This document shows, in pieces, positions 20,622-31,481 of a stretch of DNA of 64,000 nucleotides. Numbering within the stretch: the first letter of the stretch is position 1; every line of letters starts with the position of its first letter. The DNA is from Lunularia cruciata (Eukaryota > Streptophyta > Marchantiopsida > Lunulariales > Lunulariaceae), in NCBI GenBank assembly GCA_948567375.1, contig OX419759.1, forward strand, positions 41,455,493 through 41,519,492, written 5' to 3'. The notes beneath the pieces were generated by a model. It did no database searches and was not told where the DNA came from. It was given only the letters and a program-made list of their open reading frames with translations. A program made the translations under genes and the position numbers.

Positions 20622-20693
20622 ATCAGAGTGGCGCAGCGGAACCCTGGTGGGCCCAGAACCCACTGGGTAGAGGATCGGAACCCCGCTTTGATA
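20622..20693 (+). tRNA. Initiator-tRNA-Met-like sequence, probably a pseudogene
   Basis: 72 bp with the body of plant initiator tRNA-Met: it starts ATCAGAGTGGCGCAGCGGAA (intact A box), has GTGGG/CCCAC as anticodon stem, a B-box-like GGATCGGAACC, and an acceptor 3' strand CTTTGAT that pairs with ATCAGAG (one G-U). The anticodon loop reads CCCAGAA instead of CCCATAA, so the anticodon would be CAG, not CAT. The T stem (AGAGG/CCCCG) pairs poorly. A T-run at about 20737-20743 might act as terminator. Best read as a tRNA pseudogene or a tRNA-derived SINE head. Confidence 0.65.
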
Positions 20694-20881
20694 AGTACAG
20701 ATCAGGCTTCCCACTTCTTTCAGTAGGCTTAGCCCCATGTTACCTTTTTTGTCTCTCCCTTGTACGGCTTGATGGGGTCTTCACATCCTTCATTTTTCCT
20801 TCAGGGTTGCCTTTTTCTCTCTTCTTTCAGTAGTGTTACGGTATATCTCGTCTGCAAGCCATTCTATCCAGTAGTAGATAA

Positions 20882-20903
20882 TAGGGGGTTTCAGAAATAG
20901 TTT
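20882..20903 (+). repeat. Left terminal inverted repeat of Harbinger A
   Basis: TAGGGGGTTTCAGAAATAG, 19 bases identical in inverse to 31386-31404. The 3 bases before it are taa. Just inside, ggtaatgttacggagtt (about 20986-21002) resembles cgtaacgttacagagtt near the right end. Confidence 0.75.
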
Positions 20904-21154
20904 TACAAAGTTTCTAAACTTTTCTTATAGATTGTTAAGAAGCGTTGACTTTTTGGGTACAGTGTGTGACTGGGAGGTAGAAATGGTAATGTTACGGAGT
21001 TGGGGCCAAGTTCCTTATTATTAGCACACTCCGTATGAGGTGGTTTGTAGAAAATAAGGGAGAAGGAATTTCCCGTTATCACTCCATAGTGCATTGATTG
21101 CACATTAGGGTTAATTAAGTTTTCATTTAGGGTTAGAGTGTAAGTGACGGCCAC

Positions 21155-21475
21155 CCAAAGGAGCATAGGGGGCATCCGGGGAAGTTTGAGAACACCCATG
21201 GAAAGGAAATGACGAGTGGCAACTAGGAAATGATGAGCAGCAACTGGGACAAATTTTTTTATTATTGGAGGAAGCATGAGTGGAAAGATTTGAGTGGCCA
21301 CTAAAAGGAGCATAGGGGGCATCCGGGGAAGTTTGAGAACACCCATGGAAAGGAAATGACAAGCTCCAATTGGGACAAATGTTTTTACTATTGGAGGGAG
21401 CATGAGTGGAAAGATTTGAGTGGAAGCCAAAAATTGACCACTGATGAAGAATAGAGAGACTATAGCAGATATGGA
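21155..21475. repeat. Subterminal tandem duplication, about 144-bp unit
   Basis: The phrase aaaggagcatagggggcatc with its following cggggaagtttgagaacacc occurs twice (near 21160 and 21304), and ggagcatgagtggaaagatt occurs near 21265 and 21400. This is a tandem duplication with a period of about 140-145 bp between the left inverted repeat and the transposase. Confidence 0.8.
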
Positions 21476-21524
21476 GTGGTAAGATTTGAGTTTGATGTCC
21501 GTTTGCTGAAATATAACGACTGTT

Positions 21525-22040
21525 TTTTTGCGCACCGAGAGATGTCTGTTTTCTCAAATATCACCGATTGTATTTGTTGCGCATCGATGGTTTTCTTTTT
21601 TGCACCGAGAGATGTCCTTTTTCTCAAATATCACCAACTGTATTTGTTGCGCACCAAAATGTATGTTTGGTCAAATATCACACATTGTATTTTTTGTGCA
21701 CAAAAATGTCAGTTTGCTCAAATATCACATATGGTTTTTTTTTTTTGCACAGAGATGCTTATTTGCTGAAATGTCACAGATTGTGTTTTTTGCACATAGG
21801 GAGATGGAGATGCTCCTTTGCGGAGAAGAGAGATCCCTTTAGAGAAGAGAGATGCCCTTTGCGGAGAATATCCCCCAATATGGGTTTTTTTCACACAGAG
21901 ATGCTTATTTGCTGAAATATCACAGATTGTGTTTTTTGCACACAAAATTTCACAAGGAGATGGAGATGCTCCTTTGCGGAGAAGAGAGATCCCTTTAGAG
22001 AAGAGAGATGCACTTTGCGGAGAAGAGAGATCCACGTAGT
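21525..22040. repeat. Subterminal minisatellite before the transposase
   Basis: About seven copies of a 50-65 bp unit contain gcaccgagagatgt, ctcaaatatcac and attgtgttttttgcac, and two copies of ggagatgctcctttgcggag with gagatccctttagagaagag. It ends about 45 bp before the transposase ATG. Subterminal repeats of this kind often bind transposase in DNA transposons. That role is inferred here. Confidence 0.8.
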
Positions 22041-22082
22041 GGATAAAGAGTTTTTAGTGGTGATTAAAAATAGAGTTTTGTC

Positions 22083-23383
22083 ATGCCGAGAGGAAGCACT
22101 CGTTTAGAACTAACCAGAAATATTAGAAAATGTATCAAATGGATGATTTGGTTAGATTTGGAGTTATCTCTACCAGGATTAGAAGATGAAGATGAGGAAT
22201 TAGGAGGAGATTTAGATATGCTAGAATGTTTTATTAGTGGATGGGAGTATGCACATACTCATCGTTACTTGGAACCCCATGTTACTTACTCTCGTAGTAG
22301 AGAGTTTGTGAAGGATTATTTTAGAAATCTAGATACTAAGGCCTTTTGCCAACTTACTAGAATGGATGGGGATTCTTTTTCAACATTAGTTGATTTGATT
22401 AAGACTCACCCCATTTTTGAGAAAAGGTACCAAAGAGAGCAAACCCCCGTGTGGATCCAAGTTGCCCTAGCTTTGGATAGATTTGGGCATCACAGGAATG
22501 GAGCTTGTGTTGCATGGGGTTTAAATATTTGGGGCATTAGTGCTGGTTCAACAATTGCTTTTACTGATAGAGTTATGACAACCATATTAGATGTGATGAG
22601 GAGTCAAGTTGCTTGGCCCGACCTTGAGGAGAGGAAAAGGATATCCACTGTTTTTGCACTGAAAGGTTTTCCCAGTTGTGTTGGTTTGGTAGATGGCGTG
22701 TTGTTTCCTCTTGCAGCCCGGCCAACTGTGGACGGTGAAATATATTTCAGCCGCAAGGGTTCATATTCTATAAACGGCCAAGTGATTTGTGATGATAAAA
22801 GGAGAGTTATACATTTCTCCGAAGGTATGGTTTATGTTATTTGTTATTTTGTTTAGTATTTTTGTAACACATTGGTTATCCTGATTGAGAAGTTTACTAA
22901 AAGTATGCCCATTTTTGTTTTGTAGGAATGTTAGGGTCATGTCATGATATGACTTGTTTGAAAAAATTGTCACTATGGAATGATTTGAACCAAAGAGGGA
23001 GGTGTCGCACTTTTGAGGCAAAGGAAAACCTTTTAGGTGATTCGGGTTATGTACCCATGCATCACCTAGTACCCGCTTTCAAGTAGGCTCGCTCTGAAGA
23101 CAAGCAGGAGTTCAATAAATATTTAGCAAAGGCAAGAGTGATAAATGAGCATTATATAGGAGTATTGAAAGCTAGATGGCATTCTCTTCGTGAGCTAAGA
23201 GTGCAACTGAAAGACAATAGTAGAAATGCTTATTTGTTAAAGTGGGTATCGGTGTGTATTATTTTACATGATTTTTTAATCAATAGATCTGACCTTTGGT
23301 CAGAGAACGATGGTGGATTTATAGAGGAGACTCAAATAGATTCAGAAATTTCATTTCAGGGCATAGAACTTGGTAGAGAATAA
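22083..23383 (+). pseudogene. PIF/Harbinger transposase, two exons, one in-frame stop
   Basis: Exon 1 is 22083-22824 and exon 2 is 22926-23383. The 101-bp intron starts GTATGG, ends TTTTGTAG and keeps the frame (a Gly codon is split). The DDE_Tnp_4-type nuclease is visible: FPSCVGLVDG with the first Asp, SFSEG-like HFSEG joined to MLGSCHDMT with the second Asp, LLGDSGYVP, and VINEHYIGVLKARWHSLREL with the catalytic Glu (codon 23147-23149). The N-terminal part (FCQLTRMDGDSFSTLVDLI) is the usual helical lead. A single TAG at 23084-23086 interrupts exon 2. Start ATG at 22083 (catgccgagagg). About 400 residues, normal for the family. It would cut and paste the element. Confidence 0.85.
22825..22925 (+). 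other. Intron of the Harbinger A transposase
   Basis: 101 bp with GT at 22825-22826 and AG at 22924-22925 and a T-rich 3' end. Splicing joins the catalytic domain without a frame change. Confidence 0.8.
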
Positions 23384-24088
23384 AGTAGATCAAGGGTGAT
23401 GCAACATTGCCTTGATTATAACAATGATGATCTACACGATTGATTTTATTGAGATTCCAAATAATAAAATATATATTATGAGTATTCATCTCATTTCTCA
23501 TAGGCACGCAACTTAGACCATGAGTAGTTTTCTTAGACCATGAGTGTTTCTGGATGTAATATTATGATAAGAACATCATGTGGATGCAAACATAATAATA
23601 TGAATCTTGATCTAAGTCCTCTTTGACACAATTACGTCTAAAAAATGAGCAGAGCTCTCGGACTAGTTGGTGCAAACTTAAAAATCAATTTAGAGTGGCA
23701 TTCTTGAACCATTCCTCAGAAGCTTAAATAATTAATTTAGAATGGCGCTAATTGAAAATGGCGCTCATTGACGCTTGCGGACTCTTGTCAATGCTTAGTA
23801 GATGCTGGATGACGCTCATAGACACTGGCGGACGCTCGGAAGACGCTTGGAAGTATCCATATATAGCATGCACTAGCTGCTGGTGGGAGGCGCTGGTAGG
23901 CGCTGGTGGGAGACGCTGGTAGGTGATGCGACGCTTGGCTGCGCCGGTTGGCGACATGGAGTGCCGTATGTTGCCACTCGGGATTTGGGTTTTTGGGTGT
24001 GAAAAATGCATTTTTGCATGTTGAGGATTGAGTATTTTCTTGTCAGCTTGGGTTATATAAAGTGTGTTTATTTCCTTTCCTGTCTTTT
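23384..24088. other. Spacer with GC-rich GACGCT/GGCGCT phrases
   Basis: 23384-23740 is AT-rich without an open frame. 23745-23960 is rich in gacgct and ggcgctggtagg phrases, unlike the AT-rich surroundings. The same kind of sequence recurs in the intron at 24.93-25.47 kb and, on the other strand, at 28.99-29.4 kb. Confidence 0.55.
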
Positions 24089-24430
24089 CTCGAGTGTGTG
24101 GGGTGTTTGCATCAGAAAATCACGAGTAATTTATGTCTTTTCTTGAGTGTGTGGGGTGTTTGCATCAGAAAATCACAAGTAATTTATGCAGGAGGCTGGA
24201 GAATCATTTTGCAAGGCAAAGGGTGCTGGCCATTCAAATTTCATGAGGCAAAGGGTGTTGGCCATTAGAGATCATTTTGCGAGGCAGAGGGTGCATTCAA
24301 ATTTTGCGAGGCAAAGGGTGCTGGCCATTCGAGGATCATTTCATGAGGTAGAGGGTGCTGGACAATCATTTTGCGAGGTAGAGGGTGCTGGCCATTCCAA
24401 TTTTGTGAGGTAGAGGGTGCTGAAAGCTAT
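24089..24430. repeat. Minisatellites before the inner gene
   Basis: A 53-bp unit (gagtgtgtggggtgtttgca, cagaaaatcac) occurs twice from 24091. It is followed by six or so copies of a unit carrying gcgaggcaaagggtgctggc and variants (24210-24425). Confidence 0.8.
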
Positions 24431-24840
24431 TCGAAAGTCAATTTGTGAGGAACAGTGTGTGCAAGTGAGACCTTTCAAGAGACTGGGGAGAGAGTTTAGA
24501 GAATCATTTTGAGAGGAAGTAGAGAGGCAAGGTACTGGCTGGCTGGCTTGAAGCACAACACTCAACATTGAGAAGAGTTTTAGAGAGTGAATAGCTCATT
24601 CTTTTTTACCATGGCCAAAATCTGGGGATACGAGAAGATAGTTGATGGGCCCGACATGAGAAATACTCAGGAAGGAGATTGGCTCATTGCATTCCATACC
24701 ATTCAACACCCAACCAATTTCATCAAGTGGTGCTGGCTGGACAAACATCAAGTTTGAACTGCTGTTTCTGGAATGTGGAGGTTGATCTCGATGTAATGGG
24801 GCTTAAAATAATGCTTGGACTTCACTATCCAAGGCCTGAG

Positions 24841-25532
24841 GTACTTTCCAAACATTTCTCATTGTTTTATTGACATTCAATCTTGATTTGTGAAGTTTAT
24901 TGCTCTAAATTGGTACCTGATCATCAGCGCCACTCAGTGCCTCCCAGCCTGTCCCGTAGTGCCAACCAGCGCCTCCCCGCGGCATCCAGCGTCACCCAGC
25001 GCCATCCCAAACCCTAAACCCATGCACACGAGCGCCTTCCCCGCGTGCCTACCAGCGCTCCTCCGCGGCTTCCAGAGACCCCGAGCGTCCCCCAACATCC
25101 CCACGAGGCTGCACAGATATGCTTGACCAAACCCCTGTCCCGGAGCGCCTACCAGCGTCACCGAGCGGCATCTGCGTCTCCTTAACGTGCGTGCGAGCGT
25201 CTTCACGTGGCCTTGGGCGGCAACCAGCATCCGCACGCGCACCTGGCGCAGTCCTGTGGCGCCATCCCAAAGACCTGCGCCTATGGGCAGAGTCCACGGG
25301 CGGCGCCTCACGGCTTCAAGCGCCCTCCCGGTGCTTGTTGGCGCTAGGGGGGGTCGGGAGCGCCACCCAGTGTCACCCGAGTGCGGCCCCAAGCGCCCAC
25401 TAGCGGCCCTTAGCGGCTCCCACGTTTCTCTAAGACTGTGTGCGAGCGTCATCCAGTGGCACCTGGCGTCACCCCTGAGTCTAAGTCCTTCTGAGATAAG
25501 TTTGAGCTAAATTTTTTTGGTGGGTTGTGCAG
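24841..25532 (+). other. GC-rich intron of the inner gene
   Basis: GT at 24841, AG at 25531-25532. The middle (24,925-25,470) is a strikingly GC-rich tandem of gcgcc, accagcgcc and gcgtc phrases, giving long but meaningless open frames on both strands. These are low-complexity artefacts. Confidence 0.6.
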
Positions 25533-26175
25533 GTCATTCCATGTACAGAGTTTGTGAGTACATGGGACAAGGTATCTTGCACAGGTTTGGTAAGAGGTAG
25601 GCAGTTTCAATTGAGTGCAGATATAGTTAGAGATGCACTTGCCATGCCCAGGGGGAGAACACCAAGACGGAGGACAGTTCCTTACACAGCTGTCTCAGAC
25701 TAGTTTCCACAAAGGGACAGGGTTGCAAAAAGATATCTTGCAAGGCAATGTGTATATCCTGCATTCAGAGCTTTCTTCCAGTTGATGGGTGCACTAGTTG
25801 CACCCACTATTAGGCCCAAGATTGTACATGGGCATTTGGTACTCAACACCAAGACCAAGTTGAGGAGATTTGGTGTGGAAGATTATGATTGGGGAGAGTT
25901 GGCTTTTAGAGCTATCATTGCGGAGGTGGGGAGTTTGCAAACTCAAGTGATGAGTCCTAAGGGGCGTAGGTTTAGAGTCACCTTCCTTGGACAGGTACTC
26001 ACTCATCTCTTTGTGGAAAGAGGTTTCATTCCAGAGGAGGATGTCATGTACCTGAGTGATGGAGAGGAGGAGATTATACATGAGGGAGAGCATGGTGATG
26101 ATCATGAGGATGCAAATAGCTCGGATGAGGACGAGACTACTGATGATGGGGAGGATGAGGGAGAGGATGAGGATG

Positions 26176-27102
26176 GTGAGTGATTGAGTTTTAGGTTTGA
26201 GTTTTGTCATATATATATATATATATATATATTGTCATATCTTTGTATGTTGGAAAACATACAAAGTTCTTTTGTATATACCATTACCGGATTTAATAAA
26301 TGAGTTGATTTAAGAAGCTTGAATTAAAGAACTTGTGAACTTGTGTATTTGTATATTCAAGTATGAATTTGTACTTGATGGATAACTAAATGTACCATTT
26401 GTGAACTGTGAGCTGGCCTGTCTCTCACTCAGGATGAACCTCTGATGGCTATTATGGTAGCACACCATGGATTAAGAAGGCAAGGAACCCAAACTCCATC
26501 ATACTCCTCCAAGGTTAACACTCCAAGACTCAAGACATTGCTCACCAGAGAACTCAATGAGAGAGAGATAATTGCAAATGAAAGGATGATGAGCACCTCC
26601 TCACCCCTTGTTTATATACTTGTGAAATAGTTACGTACCAAAGTTACTAATTATCGTAGTAACTCAAGTTACTAGACTAAAAGTCAAGTAAAGTCAAAAA
26701 GTAGAAAGGAATATCCATTCACATGAGCATATTCCCCTAAGCATATGGTCTTATCTTGACCCAACCACTAAGTCAAGGATTCCTTCACATGGGCTATCCT
26801 TGGACTAAAGAAGAATCCAAAACAAAAAGGCTTGCGGGCCCAAGAGTTCTCAACTCTTTCCTCAAAGCCAAACACCTAAGAATAATACCAAGTCAACACA
26901 CTAAAATCCAAAATAGTGGTGCTCATCTTTTCTACTTCCTCTAAAGTAAAGTCCCCTCTATCTTAGCTATGACTAAATTTAGCTAACCATGACTAATATA
27001 GAACCATACTTTATCTCTATAAATAATATCTCTTAAGTACTTGTAATGCCAAGCTAAATATCACAATACCACACACATGCACAAATGGGTGTTACAAAAC
27101 AG
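26176..27102 (+). other. Intron 2 of the inner gene, with an AT microsatellite
   Basis: Starts GTGAGT and ends ACAG. It contains an (AT)n run at about 26208-26232 and otherwise AT-rich sequence with no recognisable gene. Confidence 0.6.
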
Positions 27103-28730
27103 GTGTTCAACAGATTCGTGTTGAGACACAGCCCTTACCCTTTGTTGAGATAGCTCCTTTTCACTCTTCTTCCCCTTCACCACTTCCTCCATCTATGGAG
27201 GGAGTTGGTGACCCCATGCATTTTAGAGTACCTTCATCTCCTTCCTGTTCGGTTGACATCACTTGCATTTTAGATGATTGTGTAAGAGTGGCTGAGTGTA
27301 GAGAGAGAAATCTCCTTGAGTGTGAGAGTAGATTGGAGAGTGTAGAGGAGAGAGAGAGATTAGTGCTTGAGCACGAGAGTAGATTGGAAAGTGTAGAGGA
27401 GAGAGAAATATTATTGCTAGAGCTAGAGAGACTTCTTGGTGAGCAAGAGGATTTACTTGCTGCAAAGGAGGAGAGGCATCTGACCTTGCTTACTTCTAAG
27501 ATGGAAAGAGAGCAGAGATTAGGTGACTTGGACATGGACATACTAGGTACAGCTGCCATGGTAGAGGGTTACAAGCTCCAGTTACATAATCAGGCACAAG
27601 AGTTAGCATATGCTATAGAGAGGTGTGAGATCGCACATGTTCAGGTACAGGAGAGCGAGAGTAGTCTAGCTCAGATGAGAGCTCATGTAGAGGAGAGTGA
27701 GATTAGTCTAGCTCATTTGAGGGCTCGTGTGGCATATCTTGGACCCAGACTACGTACTATTGCTCACAAGACCCATACTTGTCATGAGATGCAGACCCAA
27801 ACTGATGCCACCCATGTGTTACCCCATAGTGTGGAGACTCAGGGCACTCAGACTGAGTTTGGAGAGAGGATTTGTCTATCAGGAGAGTATATTCCATGTA
27901 TCTTCTTCCCCGGCTTCCTACGGAAGAAGATTATTATTGTGGATGTTACTTGTATGTGTTCATTATGGATTCACGGTGCTATCAGTTTCAGTGCATGGGA
28001 GAGCAAGACGACTACACATGGTTGGTTCCCTCGCACACAGTCCGGGCCTGTAGGGTGGGTGGCCCATCTTGGTGTTTGCCATTTCATCCAGTTCTGTTTG
28101 CTACGCTTTGAGGTTATCTTGTGGATAGATCTTACTCTGGATGGAGTGAAGTGGTTGCTATGGAGCATGTGGCAGTGGTCTGAACTCCCTGAGGGAGTTC
28201 ACACCGGGTCTTGCCTCATGGCATGTTTGTGCTCTAGAGATATACAGCGAGATTCAGAGTTTAGAGGACTTAGAGTTAGATCATATGAGCATCTGACTTC
28301 ATTAGGTTTACCTCTTCGTGATCTTTTGATCATAGATAATTATGCACTCTCTTATTATAGGAACCATCTACATGGTGCTATCCACCCTACCCACTTCCGT
28401 CCTTATAGGGTACATAGAGCATCATACACTTGGCCCTTTGATGAGTGCTTTGGACAGATTTGTCCATGATGATAGGTCTGCTATTAGTTGGGCAGAAGAG
28501 GAGTGGACATCAGGTAGATTGAGTTCTTATAGTTGTGGCCCTTATCCTCTTCTTGCTAGTGGTATCAGGCATCAAGACTTGGATGAGAGCGAGTGGCCGC
28601 TATGGTGGTCATTGAGTCCATTTATGATTCAACATCATGTATACCGTCGTAGACTTGAGGATGCAGTAGTAGCACTTAGACACCATAGGGCATCACCCTC
28701 TTCTTCTTCACCTCCTCGACCTCCATAGTC

Positions 28731-29725
28731 ATATGTTTAGGTTCTATTGGCTTTTCATTCATATACATATTATTTTCATTTCTCCCCATGTATAAATTTA
28801 TGTTTTAGTTTACACTTGTGAACTCTCATATTCATATTCAACTCATATTATCAAACTCATATTCCAAACTCATATTGAACACTCATTGTGATCACACTCC
28901 TCTAAACCCTAAACCCTAAATTTTGAATTGTGCCTTTTGTATCCAACTTGTCACCACCTTACAAATATGTGTGCAATTTCCCTTTAAACACTAAACCCTA
29001 AACACATCAGCGTCTACGTGCACCTTTGAGCGCCTCCGAGCGACTACGAGCCAAAAAAATTCATCATAAATCTACTAGCGAGCACCGACGAGTGGCCGTG
29101 GGCGTCAACTGGCGCCTACCTTGGGGCCACACAGTAGCACATAGCAACTATGAGTGCCTATGGGCGCCTACGAGCGCCATGATCCCATTTTCCCAGTGGC
29201 TTCAAGCAAACACTAGCGGCCGTGAGCATCAACGGGCGCCTACCTAGGGGCCACAGAGCAACAACCAGCGACTACAAGTGCCTATGACCATAGACAAGCG
29301 GCTTAGAGCGTCGACCACCACCATAGACAACTTGCTTGCCCTTTTTTTTCCATGTTCCATTGAGCGTCGCAAGTGGTGACTAGCGCTAGGAGAGATTTTT
29401 TGTGTATGAGGGTCAACTTGTGGCATATTGCTCTAATTGTGCAAAAAAGCTGTGACAGAATGGATTGAGTGGTAAAGAAAACATCAAAAACAAAAACTTT
29501 TGAGGAACTGAATAGTAACAAGTTGCATGAGGTTTCCATAGCCAAGTTTCCATAACTCATCTTTATTATAATAATAATAAAGGTTACATGGTGGTATACT
29601 ATTCACTATTCACTATCAATAGAGTATGATGGACGTTGAACCTGAGTGAGCACTTTAAAATAGTCACTTATTTCCTCAAGAGTTTTCCCTTCTTGTATGA
29701 GACTCATTTTGATTTCATGAGTGCG
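28731..29725. other. Spacer with telomere-like and GC-rich repeats
   Basis: 28,900-28,920 carries two copies of the telomere-type phrase ccctaaa (aaaccctaaaccctaaat), with another near 28,990. 28,990-29,400 is a GC-rich mix of gagcgcc and gggcgcctac phrases resembling, on the opposite strand, the 23.75-23.96 kb block. No gene is supported. Confidence 0.5.
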
Positions 29726-30905
29726 TTATTCTAAACTCTTCTCCTTAAATTTGTGTTTGTCTGCCCTAGCTTTCCTTTTATCTACGCTCAATTTTTTCTC
29801 TATTTCAATTTTCATCTTATCTGTCTCTAATCTAACGTGCTCTGCTTCCATTCTCATCATTGTTTTCTCTCTCTTCCTCATGTTGGTGGCGTCTAGTTCA
29901 GCTAGTCGTAACCTCTCTCTGGATTCTATACTATTTGCCTTTAACATGGTAATTTTTGCTAAATCATGAGACAATGACATACAGGGCGACAACTTGGGTA
30001 CCTTACTTGCAGAAATTCCACCTTTCCTCCTCCCGTTCCCCTTCTTGGTCTGCACAGTCAGATCCATCTCTTGTAGAAATTAAAGGCGGTGTTGGTGTAA
30101 TGAAAGGCGCGTCCTTGGCCGGTGGAATACATGGAGACTCATCCTCTGGTGATAGGATTCCATTCTCCATGCCATTTGCTAAACTTTCCACCCCTTGGGT
30201 GTTTGCAACCAACTCAGGGCCTGAGTCAGGGAGCACCACCTCTGGAGGAGATGAGAAATTGGAGCACTCCTGTGCACCTTCATGGACCTCCTCCTCGCCA
30301 GCTTTGCAAATCTTGCTTGAATTAGGTTTACAATCTCCTAAACTTACCATTGCCGGTGGACTTATGTTTGCTCTGCTCCCAAACATGGCTTCCATTCTTG
30401 CAAAATGCGTGCATATTCCATTCAATTTATCTTCTATAGTTCTCCACACTTTGCTATATTCCTTCTCGGTGAGACCTTCTCCCGTCGCCTTGTTCTTGAG
30501 CTCCCGAGTTTCTTTGTACTGTTTCATGTACCGCAACCATTTCTTGTAAAGTCTGTCACCTGTCATAGAGGTAGGAAATCCGATACCCTCTCTAATCAAA
30601 AAGGTTGCCATGAAACTAAATGCGGTCGATTTCTGAATGGGCTTTTTGCAGTTCCCACCATGAATTTGTGCAAAATGCTCGGGGTCTTCCAAATAATCCA
30701 GTATTTGGCTGTAATGGTGTGTTGCCATGCGAAATCGTTCATCCTCCTTGGTTTTGCCAGGCATAGAAGAAGCCATCCTCAACAAGTCTCCAAATTTCCC
30801 TAATGGCTGTTGAGGTTGTGAATCCAAAGATGACTCTATAGGTCCCGGATCAGCGTCATCGATCATGGAGTCTCCCACACTAAATCGCTGTACTTGATCT
30901 CCCAT
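29726..30905 (-). CDS. Harbinger-associated Myb/trihelix-like protein (ORF1), with a coiled-coil extension in another frame
   Basis: Open minus frame 30905-30003, 300 codons from an ATG (MGDQVQRFSVGDSMIDDADP). It has a Myb/trihelix-like segment (DRLYKKWLRYMKQYKETREL), then GEGLTEKEYSKVWRTIEDKL, then ARMEAMFGSRANISPPAM, followed by an acidic linker. Such proteins accompany PIF/Harbinger transposases, bind the element ends and help bring in the transposase. A basic-acidic coiled coil (30067-29726; AKITMLKANSIESRERLRLA) follows in another frame. A donor-like AAGTAAGG near 30,005 may splice it on, or an indel may separate them. The main frame is intact, unlike most of the region. Its opposite orientation to the transposase is normal for the superfamily. 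Confidence 0.6.
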
Positions 30906-31385
30906 TGCAAAAATTTTATTGCACTCCTAGTGTGAGAATAGTCGCACTCTCATCAATTTCTTGGTTGCCGCATGGCGGGGCTGATCATTTCCCACACCAA
31001 TTCGAAACTACAAAACTGTCGTTACTTCCCTGACAACTCGCACCTTTGCTAATGAGGGTGGTGAATTTCAGTTTACAAATTTGAATTGTTGGGCGGGGCC
31101 ATTTTGGATCTTGAATACAAAAACAGATCATCAATACGTGACTAAATGATTACGTGGCCACCCTCTGGAGGAAACACGTCGCTCTTTCTGACAATCATTT
31201 ATTTACTTACGGCATTCCAAAACATCCATAAGGTAGGATTTGATTTTTATAAATGAATGCAATTAGCTGAATATATCCCTTAACTGAAGTTACGGAGCGT
31301 GCAGTTATTACCATCTCGTAACGTTACAGAGTTCACTAAAAATTATTACGAAGTTTGTTATTTTTCCTGTAGACATCCGTCAAAC

Positions 31386-31404
31386 CTATTTCTGAAACCC
31401 CCTA
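31386..31404 (-). repeat. Right terminal inverted repeat of Harbinger A
   Basis: CTATTTCTGAAACCCCCTA, the exact inverse of 20882-20900. Followed by atg. Reading from the first G, the outside is ta on both sides. Confidence 0.75.
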
Positions 31405-31406
31405 AT

Positions 31407-31481
31407 GTGCAGTACCTCCTTAGATGTAGAATTTAGAGATATATGCAGTACCTCCTTAGATGTAGAATTTAGAGATATATG
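31407..31481. repeat. Direct duplication next to the right end of Harbinger A
   Basis: gcagtacctccttagatgta, with the following gaatttagagatatat, occurs twice in a row (period 36 bp). Confidence 0.85.

Larger units (their letters stand above)
24611..28730 (+). pseudogene. Inner three-exon gene with acidic tail and coiled coil, family unclear
   Basis: Exon 1 starts at ATG 24611 (accATGgcc; MAKIWGYEKIVDGPDMRNTQ), shifts frame near 24750 and ends at 24840 (LGLHYPRPE|GTACTT). Exon 2 is 25533-26175 (TGLVRGRQFQLSADIVRDAL, a TAG near 25701, RVTFLGQVLTHLFVERGFIP), ending in an acidic run before the donor G|GTGAGT. Exon 3 starts at 27103 after ACAG, and the split Gly codon keeps the frame. It encodes a long coiled coil (ECESRLESVEERERLVLEHE; about 27290-27720). 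Frame changes near 27900 and 28430 then break it, and the last open part ends at 28728. It resembles the gag-like 'putative plant transposon protein' group, but I cannot name it. Confidence 0.5.
20882..31404. mobile_element. PIF/Harbinger-like DNA transposon region bounded by inverted repeats (Harbinger A)
   Basis: TAGGGGGTTTCAGAAATAG at 20882-20900 is matched in inverse at 31386-31404 (CTATTTCTGAAACCCCCTA), and similarity continues a few bases inward. The span holds a Harbinger-type transposase on the plus strand next to the left end and a Myb/trihelix-like gene on the minus strand next to the right end, the usual two-gene makeup of PIF/Harbinger. About 10.5 kb is long for this superfamily, and the middle (24.6-28.7 kb) holds another gene, possibly a nested element. 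The duplicated target (TA or TAA) at the edges is too short to be decisive. Confidence 0.65.

Noticed and set aside
20903-21557. Minus-strand 210-codon frame
   Set aside because: It is a translation of the 144-bp subterminal duplication and contains the same repeated phrases. No family signature.
21476-22039. Several overlapping Cys/Phe-rich frames
   Set aside because: They translate a tandem minisatellite in three frames, with repeats of the same peptide in each. Not genes.
24934-25510. Long open frames on both strands in the GC-rich block
   Set aside because: They are low-complexity products of a GCGCC-type tandem lying inside an intron. Stops are rare there because of base composition.
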